From assembly GCF_009832745.1 (NCBI RefSeq), contig NZ_VRMJ01000041.1, forward strand, positions 191,001-255,000: a stretch of DNA of 64,000 nt, given 5' to 3'. This document shows positions 27,733-35,607 of the stretch, one piece after another. The notes below the pieces were generated by a model, which was given only the letters and a program-made list of their open reading frames with translations, was not told where the DNA came from and did no database searches. The first letter of the stretch is position 1, and every line of letters starts with the position of its first letter. The stretch comes from Polaribacter septentrionalilitoris. Lineage in GTDB: Bacteria; Bacteroidota; Bacteroidia; Flavobacteriales; Flavobacteriaceae. A program made the translations under genes and the position numbers.

Positions 27733-29238
27733 ATGAAAAAATATCAAATTTTAATATTGTTGTCTTTTGTATGTTCTTCATTTTTTGCGCAACAAAAATG
27801 GGACAATCAAATTGATGTTAAATTATATTCTGTTTTACAAAATCATAAGGAATTTGTAAGCATTCCCAATTTACCACAAGATGTACAAAATATGTACAAA
27901 AATATTGCTTGGGTAAAAAAGCATTATAAAAAAGTTGGTTTTTCATTCAAAACTTTAGAAGCAACAACATTACCTGTTTTGTTTGCAGAAAAAGAAGTTA
28001 ATCCAAATTACAAAACGGTATTGTTTTATTTTCATTTAGATGGACAAGCTGTTGATCCTGCAAAATGGAATCAGAAAGATCCATTTATTCCAGAACTAAA
28101 AGAGCAGTCAAAGAATGGCAATTGGAATTCCATTTCTTGGGATAATTTACAAAATGAAATTAATGATAATTGGCGCATTTTTGCTAGAGCAGCAGCAGAC
28201 GATAAAGCACCAATTACAATGTTTCTATCTGCTTTAGAACTCTTACAGACCAATAACCAAAACCCTAAATTCAATATTAAAATAATTTTTGATTTAGAAG
28301 AAGAGTATGGTTCTAATGCATTTTTATCAACCCTAGATAAATATAAAAATGCCTATGCATCAGATTATATGATTATTATGGATGGTCCTGCACACAATTC
28401 CAATCAGCCAACCTTAACTTTTGGTTGTAGAGGAATTGCCACTTGTAGCATTACTACGTATGGTGCAAAATTGCCTCAACATAGTGGACATTATGGAAAT
28501 TACACACCAAATCCTGTGTTTACATTATCAAGACTTTTAGCAAGTATGAAATCTGAAGACGGAAAAGTGTTGATTGAAGATTATTATAACGGAATTTTCA
28601 TTAGTGATGAGGTACAACAAATACTAAAATCAGTTCCAGATGATACAGAGTTTATTAATAAAGGTTTGGTGATAACTGAGGCTCAAAAAGTAGGGAATAC
28701 TTATCAAGAAGCACTGCAATATCCATCTTTAAATATCCGTCAAATAGGAACGTCTTGGAAAGGAAAAGGATTAAAAACCGTAATTCCAGAATATGCCAAA
28801 GCAGATATTGATGTAAGATTAGTATCAGAAACAGATGGAAAAGCACAATTAGAAAAGATAAAAAAGCACATTAAAAAACAAGGTTTTTTAGTGTTGGATA
28901 GAAAACCAACAGATGAAGAACGATTAGCGCATAAAAAAATAGTAACTTTTATAGCAAATTCTGGAGTAAATGCATTTCGAACTCCACTAAATTCTCCTTT
29001 TGGAGAAAAATTAAGAACAAGTTTAACCACAACTTTCGGAAAACCGCCTGTAAGTATTAGAACTATGGGAGGCACAGTACCTATTATTCCTGCCATAAAT
29101 AAATTGAAAATTCCTGCCATTATTGTACCTATGGTAAATATGGATAACAATCAACATAGCCCGAATGAAAATATTAGAATAGGCAATATTAGACAAGGAA
29201 TAAAAATTTGTTTATCGATTTTAGAAACGGAATTTTAA
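27733..29238 (+). CDS. M20 family metallopeptidase, secreted
   Basis: 501 residues with a signal peptide ending near FFAQ (about residue 19). The metal-site motifs of M20 peptidases are visible: FYFHLDGQAVD, RAAADDKAP, DLEEEYGSN with the catalytic Glu pair, a dimerisation domain from about 230 to 350, and the final His in DNNQHSPNENIR. It probably hydrolyses dipeptides or N-acyl amino acids in the periplasm. It lies between the BNR protein and the aldehyde dehydrogenase, with gaps of 4 and 11 bases. Confidence 0.9.
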   Translation: MKKYQILILLSFVCSSFFAQQKWDNQIDVKLYSVLQNHKEFVSIPNLPQDVQNMYKNIAWVKKHYKKVGFSFKTLEATTLPVLFAEKEVNPNYKTVLFYFHLDGQAVDPAKWNQKDPFIPELKEQSKNGNWNSISWDNLQNEINDNWRIFARAAADDKAPITMFLSALELLQTNNQNPKFNIKIIFDLEEEYGSNAFLSTLDKYKNAYASDYMIIMDGPAHNSNQPTLTFGCRGIATCSITTYGAKLPQHSGHYGNYTPNPVFTLSRLLASMKSEDGKVLIEDYYNGIFISDEVQQILKSVPDDTEFINKGLVITEAQKVGNTYQEALQYPSLNIRQIGTSWKGKGLKTVIPEYAKADIDVRLVSETDGKAQLEKIKKHIKKQGFLVLDRKPTDEERLAHKKIVTFIANSGVNAFRTPLNSPFGEKLRTSLTTTFGKPPVSIRTMGGTVPIIPAINKLKIPAIIVPMVNMDNNQHSPNENIRIGNIRQGIKICLSILETEF

Positions 29239-29249
29239 AATATTTTCAA

Positions 29250-30692
29250 ATGAAAATTAAAAACTACATCAATAGAGAATTTGTAAATCCAATTTCTAAT
29301 AGTTGGTTAGATAACTACAACCCAGCAATTGGAGAAGTATATGGGCAAATTCCAAATTCCTCAAAAGAAGATGTAGAAAAAGCATATCAAGCTGCAGCAA
29401 AAGCATTTCCAAAATGGAGTAATTTCACATTAGAAGAAAGAAGTAAAATCTTATCAAAAATAGCCGATTTAATTTTAGAGAAATTAGATTTCTTGGCAGA
29501 AGCAGAATCTAAAGACAATGGCAAGTCGATTTCTTTGGCAAAACAAGTTGATATTCCAAGAGCAGCAAGTAATTTTCGTTTTTTTGCAAATGCCATTACT
29601 CAATTTTCATCAGAAAGTCACGAAAGCGTAGGATTAAATGCCATCAATTTTACTTTACGACAACCAATTGGTGTTGTAGGTTGTATTTCTCCTTGGAATT
29701 TACCACTCTATTTATTTACTTGGAAAATTGCACCAGCCATTGCAGCAGGTAATTGTATAGTTGCAAAACCAAGTGAAGTAACACCAATGACAGCCCATTT
29801 ATTAGGAAAAATTTGCAACGAAGTTGGTCTCCCAAAAGGCGTTTTAAATATTGTTCATGGATTAGGTACAACCACAGGTCAAGCAATTGTAGAACACCCG
29901 AAAATTAAAGCAATTTCATTTACAGGTGGCACAAAAACAGGAGCGCACATTGCACGAGTTGCAGCACCTATGTTTAAAAAATTATCTTTAGAATTAGGCG
30001 GAAAAAACCCAAATATCATATTTGCAGATTGCGATTATGAAAAGATGTTAGCAACGACAGTGCGTTCTTCATTCGCAAATCAAGGACAAATTTGTTTATG
30101 TGGAAGTCGTATTTTAGTTGAAGAAAGTATTTATGAGAAATTCAAAAAAGATTTTATTCAAAAAGTAGCTGACTTGAAAGTTGGAAATCCATCAGATTCA
30201 TCAACAGATATTGGAGCATTAGTTTCTAAACAACATTTAGAAAAAGTGAAAAGTTATATTGATATTGTTGAGCAGGAAGGCGGAAAAATTTTATCTGGTG
30301 GTTTAGAAGTAACCTTACCTAATTATGAAAACGGATATTACTTTCAGCCAACTGTCATAGAAATAACAGACAATAAATGTCGTTTAAATCAAGAAGAAAT
30401 TTTTGGTCCAGTTGTAACCATAATGTCTTTTAAAACTGATAAAGATGCCTTAACTTTAGCCAACGATGTAAAATATGGATTATCGGGAACTCTATGGACA
30501 AACAATCTAAATAGAACGATGCAAATTGCAAAACAATTACAAACAGGAATTGTTTGGGTAAATACATGGATGTTACGCGATTTAAGAACACCTTTTGGTG
30601 GGGCTAAAGAAAGTGGAGTAGGACGTGAAGGGGGTTTTGAAGCACTCAGATTTTTTACAGAACCTAAGAATATTTGTATCAAATATGAATAA
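29250..30692 (+). CDS. Aldehyde dehydrogenase, probable 2-aminomuconate-6-semialdehyde dehydrogenase
   Basis: 480 residues from the Met at 29250; a start further upstream would run back into the M20 gene. It is an NAD(P)-dependent ALDH with SPWNLPLYLFTWK, FTGGTKTG, general base E248 in LELGGKNPN and nucleophile C282 in GQICLCGS. Together with the ACMS decarboxylase and aminomuconate deaminase of the same run, it fits AmnC/NbaE (also called 2-hydroxymuconic semialdehyde dehydrogenase), oxidising 2-aminomuconate semialdehyde to 2-aminomuconate. The stop is inside the next start (8-base overlap). Confidence 0.88.
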   Translation: MKIKNYINREFVNPISNSWLDNYNPAIGEVYGQIPNSSKEDVEKAYQAAAKAFPKWSNFTLEERSKILSKIADLILEKLDFLAEAESKDNGKSISLAKQVDIPRAASNFRFFANAITQFSSESHESVGLNAINFTLRQPIGVVGCISPWNLPLYLFTWKIAPAIAAGNCIVAKPSEVTPMTAHLLGKICNEVGLPKGVLNIVHGLGTTTGQAIVEHPKIKAISFTGGTKTGAHIARVAAPMFKKLSLELGGKNPNIIFADCDYEKMLATTVRSSFANQGQICLCGSRILVEESIYEKFKKDFIQKVADLKVGNPSDSSTDIGALVSKQHLEKVKSYIDIVEQEGGKILSGGLEVTLPNYENGYYFQPTVIEITDNKCRLNQEEIFGPVVTIMSFKTDKDALTLANDVKYGLSGTLWTNNLNRTMQIAKQLQTGIVWVNTWMLRDLRTPFGGAKESGVGREGGFEALRFFTEPKNICIKYE

Positions 30693-30903
30693 AGAAATAA
30701 AACAAAAAATCATCCAAGTTTGCGATGAAAAAATTGCTAAAAAAGGAGAAAATGTTGGGTTGTCATTCTATGCGTTTTTCAAGAATAAAAATGACAATCC
30801 TAAATTATTAATGGAAGTTGCCACTTGGTGGATTGAAACACATGCGTTAGATCACTTTGAAAAAGCTGTTAAGATTAAACAAATGATTTTAGAAAATTTA
30901 TAA
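30685..30903 (+). CDS. Small unknown protein in the kynurenine run
   Basis: 72 residues from the ATG overlapping the aldehyde dehydrogenase stop (ATGAATAA). I do not recognise the family. It is predicted mostly helical, starts with a basic helix (MNKEIKQKIIQ), and has a central WWIETHALDHFEKA. There are no cysteines apart from one near the start, no signal peptide and no membrane segment. The overlap and the 2-base gap to the next gene suggest it is a real, coupled member of the operon. It could be a small accessory subunit of a neighbouring enzyme (inference). Confidence 0.7.
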   Translation: MNKEIKQKIIQVCDEKIAKKGENVGLSFYAFFKNKNDNPKLLMEVATWWIETHALDHFEKAVKIKQMILENL

Positions 30904-30905
30904 AC

Positions 30906-31685
30906 ATGAATTTAAACATACAAAACAAAAACGTATTAGTCTGTGGTAGCACACAAGGTATAGGCAAAGCAACTGCAATTTTATTGGCAGAAGAAGGAGC
31001 AAACGTAACTTTAATAGCCAGAAATGAAGAAAAGCTAAAAAAAGTTTTATCAGAATTAAAAAATAATGGACAACAATGTCATGGTTATTTGGTTGCCGAT
31101 TTTTCAAAACCCAATGAGTTAAAAAGTGTATTAGCAAATTCAGAATTACAATTTCATATTTTAGTGAACAATACTGGAGGTCCTGCAGGAGGCCCTATTT
31201 TTAATGCTAAAATAGAAGAGTTCGAAAAGGCATTTACTCAACACTTAAAGTGCAATCATATTTTAGTACAAAATTTAGTTCCGTTTATGAAAACGCAATG
31301 TTTTGGACGCATCATTAATGTCATTTCAACTTCTGTTAAACAACCTTTAGACGGTTTGGGAGTTTCCAATACCATTAGAGGTGCTGTGGCTAGTTGGTCT
31401 AAAACCATGGCAAACGAGTTGGGCGAATTCGGCATCACCGTTAACAATGTATTACCAGGGGCAACAGCCACAGAACGTCTAAAAGAAATTATGAATAACA
31501 AAGCTCAAAAAACAGGGAAACCTTTTGATGAGGTTGTAAAAGCTATGAAAAATACAACACCAGCAAAACGATTTGCAAAACCAGCGGAAGTGGCTGCTGC
31601 TATCGTGTTTTTAGCAAGTGAACAAGCAAGTTATATCAACGGAATTAATATTCCTGTAGATGGCGGAAGAACAAAAAGTTTGTAA
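30906..31685 (+). CDS. SDR family protein lacking the catalytic Tyr-Lys pair
   Basis: 259 residues of the SDR fold. The nucleotide site is GSTQGIG at 14-20, NNTGG replaces NNAG, and the motif PLDGLGVSNTIRGAVAS stands where YxxxK belongs. S154 occupies the Tyr position and R158 the Lys position. The C-terminus (PAEVAAAIVFLAS, INIPVDGG) is normal. A group of FabG-like SDRs with an SNxxR motif is known; their chemistry is unclear. Its place in the kynurenine run suggests a step on a muconate-type intermediate or a non-redox role (inference). Confidence 0.82.
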   Translation: MNLNIQNKNVLVCGSTQGIGKATAILLAEEGANVTLIARNEEKLKKVLSELKNNGQQCHGYLVADFSKPNELKSVLANSELQFHILVNNTGGPAGGPIFNAKIEEFEKAFTQHLKCNHILVQNLVPFMKTQCFGRIINVISTSVKQPLDGLGVSNTIRGAVASWSKTMANELGEFGITVNNVLPGATATERLKEIMNNKAQKTGKPFDEVVKAMKNTTPAKRFAKPAEVAAAIVFLASEQASYINGINIPVDGGRTKSL

Positions 31686-31694
31686 ATTTATAAC

Positions 31695-31830
31695 AAAACT
31701 TGCGTTAGGGATTGAAGTGACATCCTTTTTATGTCAGTTCGAGTTAATTTGTGAAGTATGAACAAATTTGTATCGAGAACAAATAAAAAGATATAACGAA
31801 AAGCCCGACCTTTAGGGAACGCCCAAAAAA
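31695..31830 (+). repeat. Dispersed intergenic repeat, copy 2
   Basis: The gap between the SDR and the dioxygenase contains CTTGCGTTAGGGATTGAAG, CATCCTTTTTATG, AATAAAAAGATATAACG, AAAAGCCCGACC and GGAACGCCC. These blocks recur in the same order, reverse-complemented, at 8971-9070. This copy has a longer middle. It interrupts an otherwise tightly packed run of genes. Confidence 0.7.
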
Positions 31831-31837
31831 TAATAAT

Positions 31838-32377
31838 ATGAGCAAACTAGTACAGCCTTTAAATTTTAAAAAGTGGATTGATGATCATCGACATTTATTA
31901 AAACCACCAGTTGGTAACAAACAAGTTTGGGACAATGGCGAATATATTGTAATGGTGGTTGGTGGACCAAACAACAGAAAAGATTATCACTACAATGAAA
32001 CTCCTGAGTTTTTTTATCAAATAGAAGGAGATATGATTTTAAAAATTATAGATGATAAAGGAGAAATGATTGATGTAGAAATTAATGAAGGAGACATTTA
32101 TATGTTACCTAGTAAAGTGCCGCACTCACCTCAAAGAAAACCAAATACAGTTGGCTTGGTAATAGAATATCCAAGATCTGAAGGCATGTTAGATGCCCTA
32201 GAATGGTATTGCGAAAATTGTGGAAATCAATTGTATAGAGAAGAATTTAAACTAGAAAATATTGAAATAGACATGCCAGTAATTTTCGATAAGTTTTACT
32301 CTGATAAAGAAAAATGCACTTGTAATAAATGTAGAACTTTTATGGAAAAACCCCAAAAAGTAAAAATAAATGAATAG
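31838..32377 (+). CDS. nbaC: 3-hydroxyanthranilate 3,4-dioxygenase
   Basis: 179 residues, a cupin of the bacterial (rubredoxin-tail) 3-HAO type. Metal ligands H51 and E57 lie in DYHYNETPEFF, and the third is H96 in KVPHSPQR. Substrate-binding R47, R100 and E110 are present. A second iron site is formed by C125/C128 and C162/C165, with an extra C160. It opens the ring of 3-hydroxyanthranilate to 2-amino-3-carboxymuconate semialdehyde. It comes first after the intergenic repeat and overlaps the next gene by eight bases. Confidence 0.97.
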   Translation: MSKLVQPLNFKKWIDDHRHLLKPPVGNKQVWDNGEYIVMVVGGPNNRKDYHYNETPEFFYQIEGDMILKIIDDKGEMIDVEINEGDIYMLPSKVPHSPQRKPNTVGLVIEYPRSEGMLDALEWYCENCGNQLYREEFKLENIEIDMPVIFDKFYSDKEKCTCNKCRTFMEKPQKVKINE

Positions 32378-33212
32378 AAAAACTTTTTTAAAGAAAAGTA
32401 TGTATTCTGTTTTAGGACTTGGTCTTTTTACCGGTTTTTATTCATGGCAGTTAGAACCTTTTTGGTTAGAATTTGTTACCCTTAAAATGCCCATTAAAAA
32501 TTTGCCCAAACATTTAATTGGTAAAAAATTAATGCAAATTAGCGATATTCATGTAGGTAATCGATTTGATTATAATTATTTAATAGATTCATTTAAAAAA
32601 GCTCAAAAGTTAAACCCAGATTTTGTGGTTTATACTGGTGATTTTATAGATTATGAAAACCAAGAACAGTTTACGCAATTACGTACTGTCTTTAAACACG
32701 TTGTAACAGGAAAATACGGTACAATTGGCGTTTTAGGGAATCATGATTATGGAAAAAATTGGGCAGAAGAAAAAGTAGCTCAGAATGTAATTTCAATTTT
32801 AAAAGAACATAAAATAGATGTGCTTAGAAATAGTAAAACTAGTTATCAAGGTTTACATTTTATTGGAATAGATGATTATTGGAGCTTTAATTTTTATCCT
32901 AAAAAAGCCACAGCCAACTTAGATAAAAACAAACCTTATGTAGCGCTATGTCACAACCCAGATGTATGTGATTTAGACGTCTGGAATGGTTATGACAGTT
33001 GGATTCTTTCTGGGCATACACATGGTGGTCAAGTAAAACCCCCTTTTCTGCCACCACCAATTTTACCTGTAGAAAATGAAAAATATTCGGCTGGTAAAAT
33101 AGATTTAGATGATGGTAGAACTTTGTATATTAATAGAGCTCTTGGTTGTTTAAGACAAGTTAGATTTAATGTTAGGCCAGAAATTACCTTATTTGAATTA
33201 GAACAAGCCTAA
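32370..33212 (+). CDS. Membrane-anchored metallophosphoesterase (YkuE-like)
   Basis: 280 residues. A basic N-terminus followed by a hydrophobic helix (about 10-28) serves as anchor or signal. The calcineurin-type metal motifs are all present: SDIHVG, TGDFID, GNHDYG, a His in LCHNPD, and GHTHGG. Relatives include YkuE and UDP-2,3-diacylglucosamine-type phosphoesterases of the cell envelope. The start lies inside the end of the 3-HAO gene (ATGAATAG overlap), so it is co-translated. Its role in kynurenine breakdown is not evident. Confidence 0.88.
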   Translation: MNRKTFLKKSMYSVLGLGLFTGFYSWQLEPFWLEFVTLKMPIKNLPKHLIGKKLMQISDIHVGNRFDYNYLIDSFKKAQKLNPDFVVYTGDFIDYENQEQFTQLRTVFKHVVTGKYGTIGVLGNHDYGKNWAEEKVAQNVISILKEHKIDVLRNSKTSYQGLHFIGIDDYWSFNFYPKKATANLDKNKPYVALCHNPDVCDLDVWNGYDSWILSGHTHGGQVKPPFLPPPILPVENEKYSAGKIDLDDGRTLYINRALGCLRQVRFNVRPEITLFELEQA

Positions 33213-33250
33213 AAGAAATCCTTTTTTAGTAACTTCATAATCAATTAAAG

Positions 33251-34339
33251 ATGAAAAAAAGAAAATTACGCATTAACGGTCATTCTCATTTATTACCTTA
33301 TCCAGAAGAAATTCCACAGTTTATGAAAGACAAGGAGATTTTTTGGGTAGATGATGAGCGCAAGCATATGTTGCAAAAAGGATGGAAACGCCCTGTAACC
33401 GATTCTAGTTTTTTTTTGGATGAAAAACTAAAATGGATGGAACGCAACAAAATAGATCATGCAGTTGTGTTGAATTTGTCTCAACTGTATGGAAATGGTT
33501 TGCGTTTAGAAGAAATGAAAAAAGCGTTACGTTTTCAGAACGATTTTAATGCAAAAGTGCAAAGAGAACATCCTTCTAAATTTACTTGTGGTTTTGTGGT
33601 GCATCCTGGTTTTATTTATGGGGCATTAGATGAAATGAAACGTTGTGTAGAAGAATTAGATTTAAAAGTATTGTGTTTACCAACCCATTTTATGGATTCA
33701 ATAGGGCAATGGCGTTGCGTTTTTGATGAAGAAAATGATCGGATTTTTGAGCTCGCAGACAAATACAAACTAGCTATAGAAATTCATCCTTATGATGGAG
33801 ATAAAATGATAAAATTAGAAAATACCAATTGGCGTTTTCATTTAATTTGGATGTTGGCACAATGTGGAGATGCGTATCATTTTTATACGTTAAATGGAAT
33901 GCAAGAGCGTTTTCAAAATATTAGAACTTGTTTTGCTCATGGTGGTCAATTGGCTCAAATGAATTTAGGAAGACGTATTCAAGGTTTTGATGGAAGACCA
34001 GATTTGTTTGAAGGAAAATCACATCCAAGAAAAGCAGTAGGACATAAAAATATCTTTTTTGACACTTTGGTTCACGATACAGATTCATTAGGGTTAATGT
34101 TTAAAAGACAAGGTCCTAAACAAATTTTAATGGGATTAGATGATCCTTATCCATTAGGTGAAATGGAGAGTGACAAACAATCTTCTTATCCTGGAAAAAT
34201 TTTAGATTTAGCGATTGAGAGGAATATTCTCTCTCAAGAAGAAAAAGACGAAATCTGGGAAGATAACGTCTTACAATGGTTATTTGGTGATGATGAAGTT
34301 GCAAAACAAAATCTGGTGAATAAGATTTTGAAAGTATAA
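33251..34339 (+). CDS. 2-amino-3-carboxymuconate-6-semialdehyde decarboxylase (ACMSD-type amidohydrolase)
   Basis: 362 residues of the amidohydrolase/decarboxylase fold. H11 and H13 in NGHSH are zinc ligands, further His ligands lie in AIEIHPYDG and FAHGGQ, and the catalytic Asp is in GLDDPYPLG. The last motif and the neighbours point to ACMSD (NbaD). It decarboxylates the product of the adjacent 3-HAO and so steers the pathway away from quinolinate and NAD and toward catabolism. It is the last gene of the kynurenine run and converges on the minus-strand TPR-like gene. Confidence 0.9.
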   Translation: MKKRKLRINGHSHLLPYPEEIPQFMKDKEIFWVDDERKHMLQKGWKRPVTDSSFFLDEKLKWMERNKIDHAVVLNLSQLYGNGLRLEEMKKALRFQNDFNAKVQREHPSKFTCGFVVHPGFIYGALDEMKRCVEELDLKVLCLPTHFMDSIGQWRCVFDEENDRIFELADKYKLAIEIHPYDGDKMIKLENTNWRFHLIWMLAQCGDAYHFYTLNGMQERFQNIRTCFAHGGQLAQMNLGRRIQGFDGRPDLFEGKSHPRKAVGHKNIFFDTLVHDTDSLGLMFKRQGPKQILMGLDDPYPLGEMESDKQSSYPGKILDLAIERNILSQEEKDEIWEDNVLQWLFGDDEVAKQNLVNKILKV

Positions 34340-34340
34340 T

Positions 34341-34414
34341 TGTCATTTCGATAATAGGAGAGATCTCTTTGTAAATTAATTAAAATTTCTCCTCATTATT
34401 TATTCGAAATGACA
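34341..34414. repeat. Long imperfect inverted repeat between convergent genes
   Basis: The ends TGTCATTTCGA (34341-34351) and TCGAAATGACA (34404-34414) are perfect 11-bp inverted arms. Inside them AATAGGAGA and TCTCCTCATTATT extend the stem imperfectly. It resembles the short palindromic repeats of Flavobacteriaceae and may also act as a bidirectional terminator. Confidence 0.7.
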
Positions 34415-34420
34415 GATTTA

Positions 34421-35044
34421 TTACCCTTGACACTGTTTTAATACTTCTTTAGCTCTTTTTTGTTGAAATTTAGGGTAAAATTCGGTTTCAATTTTCTCTT
34501 TTTTTCCTAGTTCAATGGCGCGTTTAATTTGCTCACAATATGGTTTTGTTGATTTTCCAAAGAATTTAGCTGCACCCATTTCCCATTCCGCTTTTCCTAA
34601 AATAACTCTTGGATTATTTGGTGCGATTTTTAAAGCCTTTGCATATAACATATTGTTTTTTCCAGACAATGTCATTCCATATTTTTGACCATCAAAAGCG
34701 ATATATCCTAAGTTTAATAAAGCTTGAGTAATGATGATTTCTGGATTATTCTCAGAGTTTGCCTTGGCTTCATCTAAAAACGCTTGTGCTTTGTTTAGTT
34801 TTGCCGTTAATTTAGCTTCATCTTTCAAACCAAAGCTTCCTAAAATTTCTACTGTGGCAGCATAGTATGCAGGCAACCATTTTGTAGGTTCTGCCTTTGA
34901 GATTCTTTCAAATAATTGAGAAGCTTCAGTAAGTTGTCCTTTTTCCCATAATCCGAATGCTTTTTGCATTCCTTTCTGATATTTTGTTTGCGCATTTACA
35001 TTTAAGGACATAACTATCCCAATGAATAAAAGTATTTTTTTCAT
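34421..35044 (-). CDS. Secreted TPR-like helical protein
   Basis: 207 residues with a signal peptide ending near VNAQ. The rest is helical with TPR-like spacing (KAFGLWEKGQLTEASQLFERISKAEP; LYAKALKIAPNNPRVILGKAEWEM), each part under 30 residues. The C-terminus is basic and ends with CQG. It probably mediates protein contacts in the periplasm. It is the last of three same-strand genes, after DUF2141 and a TonB-dependent receptor, a grouping seen in flavobacteria. No enzymatic motif. Confidence 0.72.
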   Translation of the reverse strand: MKKILLFIGIVMSLNVNAQTKYQKGMQKAFGLWEKGQLTEASQLFERISKAEPTKWLPAYYAATVEILGSFGLKDEAKLTAKLNKAQAFLDEAKANSENNPEIIITQALLNLGYIAFDGQKYGMTLSGKNNMLYAKALKIAPNNPRVILGKAEWEMGAAKFFGKSTKPYCEQIKRAIELGKKEKIETEFYPKFQQKRAKEVLKQCQG

Positions 35045-35082
35045 AATTAATTGATATTTAAAAAGTTAAACTTTTTTTTTAT

Positions 35083-35511
35083 TTAATCTACAGAGATTGA
35101 AATTGTCTTGTCTGAATTAAGAATAAATTTGGCATCCTTAAATTTTGGAGGCCCCATAAAGCCAGTTGCATCATTAGAAAAACCATAAGGTTCTTTTGGA
35201 ATCCCAAATATTCTAGTGTCCATTTTATTGTTATCATTTTCATCATGAAACAAAGAGACTGCATATTCACCTTTTTTTAATCCTTTAAAATAAGCAACTG
35301 CTTTTTTGTTTTTAACAACTGCATTTGTTCCTTTTGTGTCTTTACTAGATTTTAAAAAGTTCTCTTTATTGTTGTATAATGCAATAAAAACTTTTCCTGT
35401 ATCTGTATCCATTCCTGTGATTTCAATAGTTAAATCGAAAGTTTCTTCTTGAGCTTGGGTAGAGAATACACCACTCAAAATAAAAATTGTAATTAAAAAT
35501 AATTTCTTCAT
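35083..35511 (-). CDS. DUF2141 family secreted protein
   Basis: 142 residues with a signal peptide ending at TQAQ. The DUF2141 hallmarks are present: IALYNNKENFL, GEYAVSLFHDENDNNKMD and FGIPKEPYGFSNDATG. It is a small periplasmic beta-rich protein of unknown function, often found beside TonB-dependent receptors in Bacteroidota. It lies 96 bases downstream of the receptor and 38 bases upstream of the TPR-like gene, all on the same strand. Confidence 0.88.
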   Translation of the reverse strand: MKKLFLITIFILSGVFSTQAQEETFDLTIEITGMDTDTGKVFIALYNNKENFLKSSKDTKGTNAVVKNKKAVAYFKGLKKGEYAVSLFHDENDNNKMDTRIFGIPKEPYGFSNDATGFMGPPKFKDAKFILNSDKTISISVD

Positions 35512-35607
35512 AGTTTGTTTATTGATGATTCAAATATCTGATGTTTTTGTGAGTATTACACAAGAACAATACCGAATTGTTGTTTTTTGTTTCTGAGTTG
35601 TAAAATA

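Noticed and set aside
28740-29150. 136-codon antisense frame opposite the M20 peptidase
   Set aside because: It overlies conserved M20 motifs (DNNQHSPNEN) and lacks any recognisable domain.
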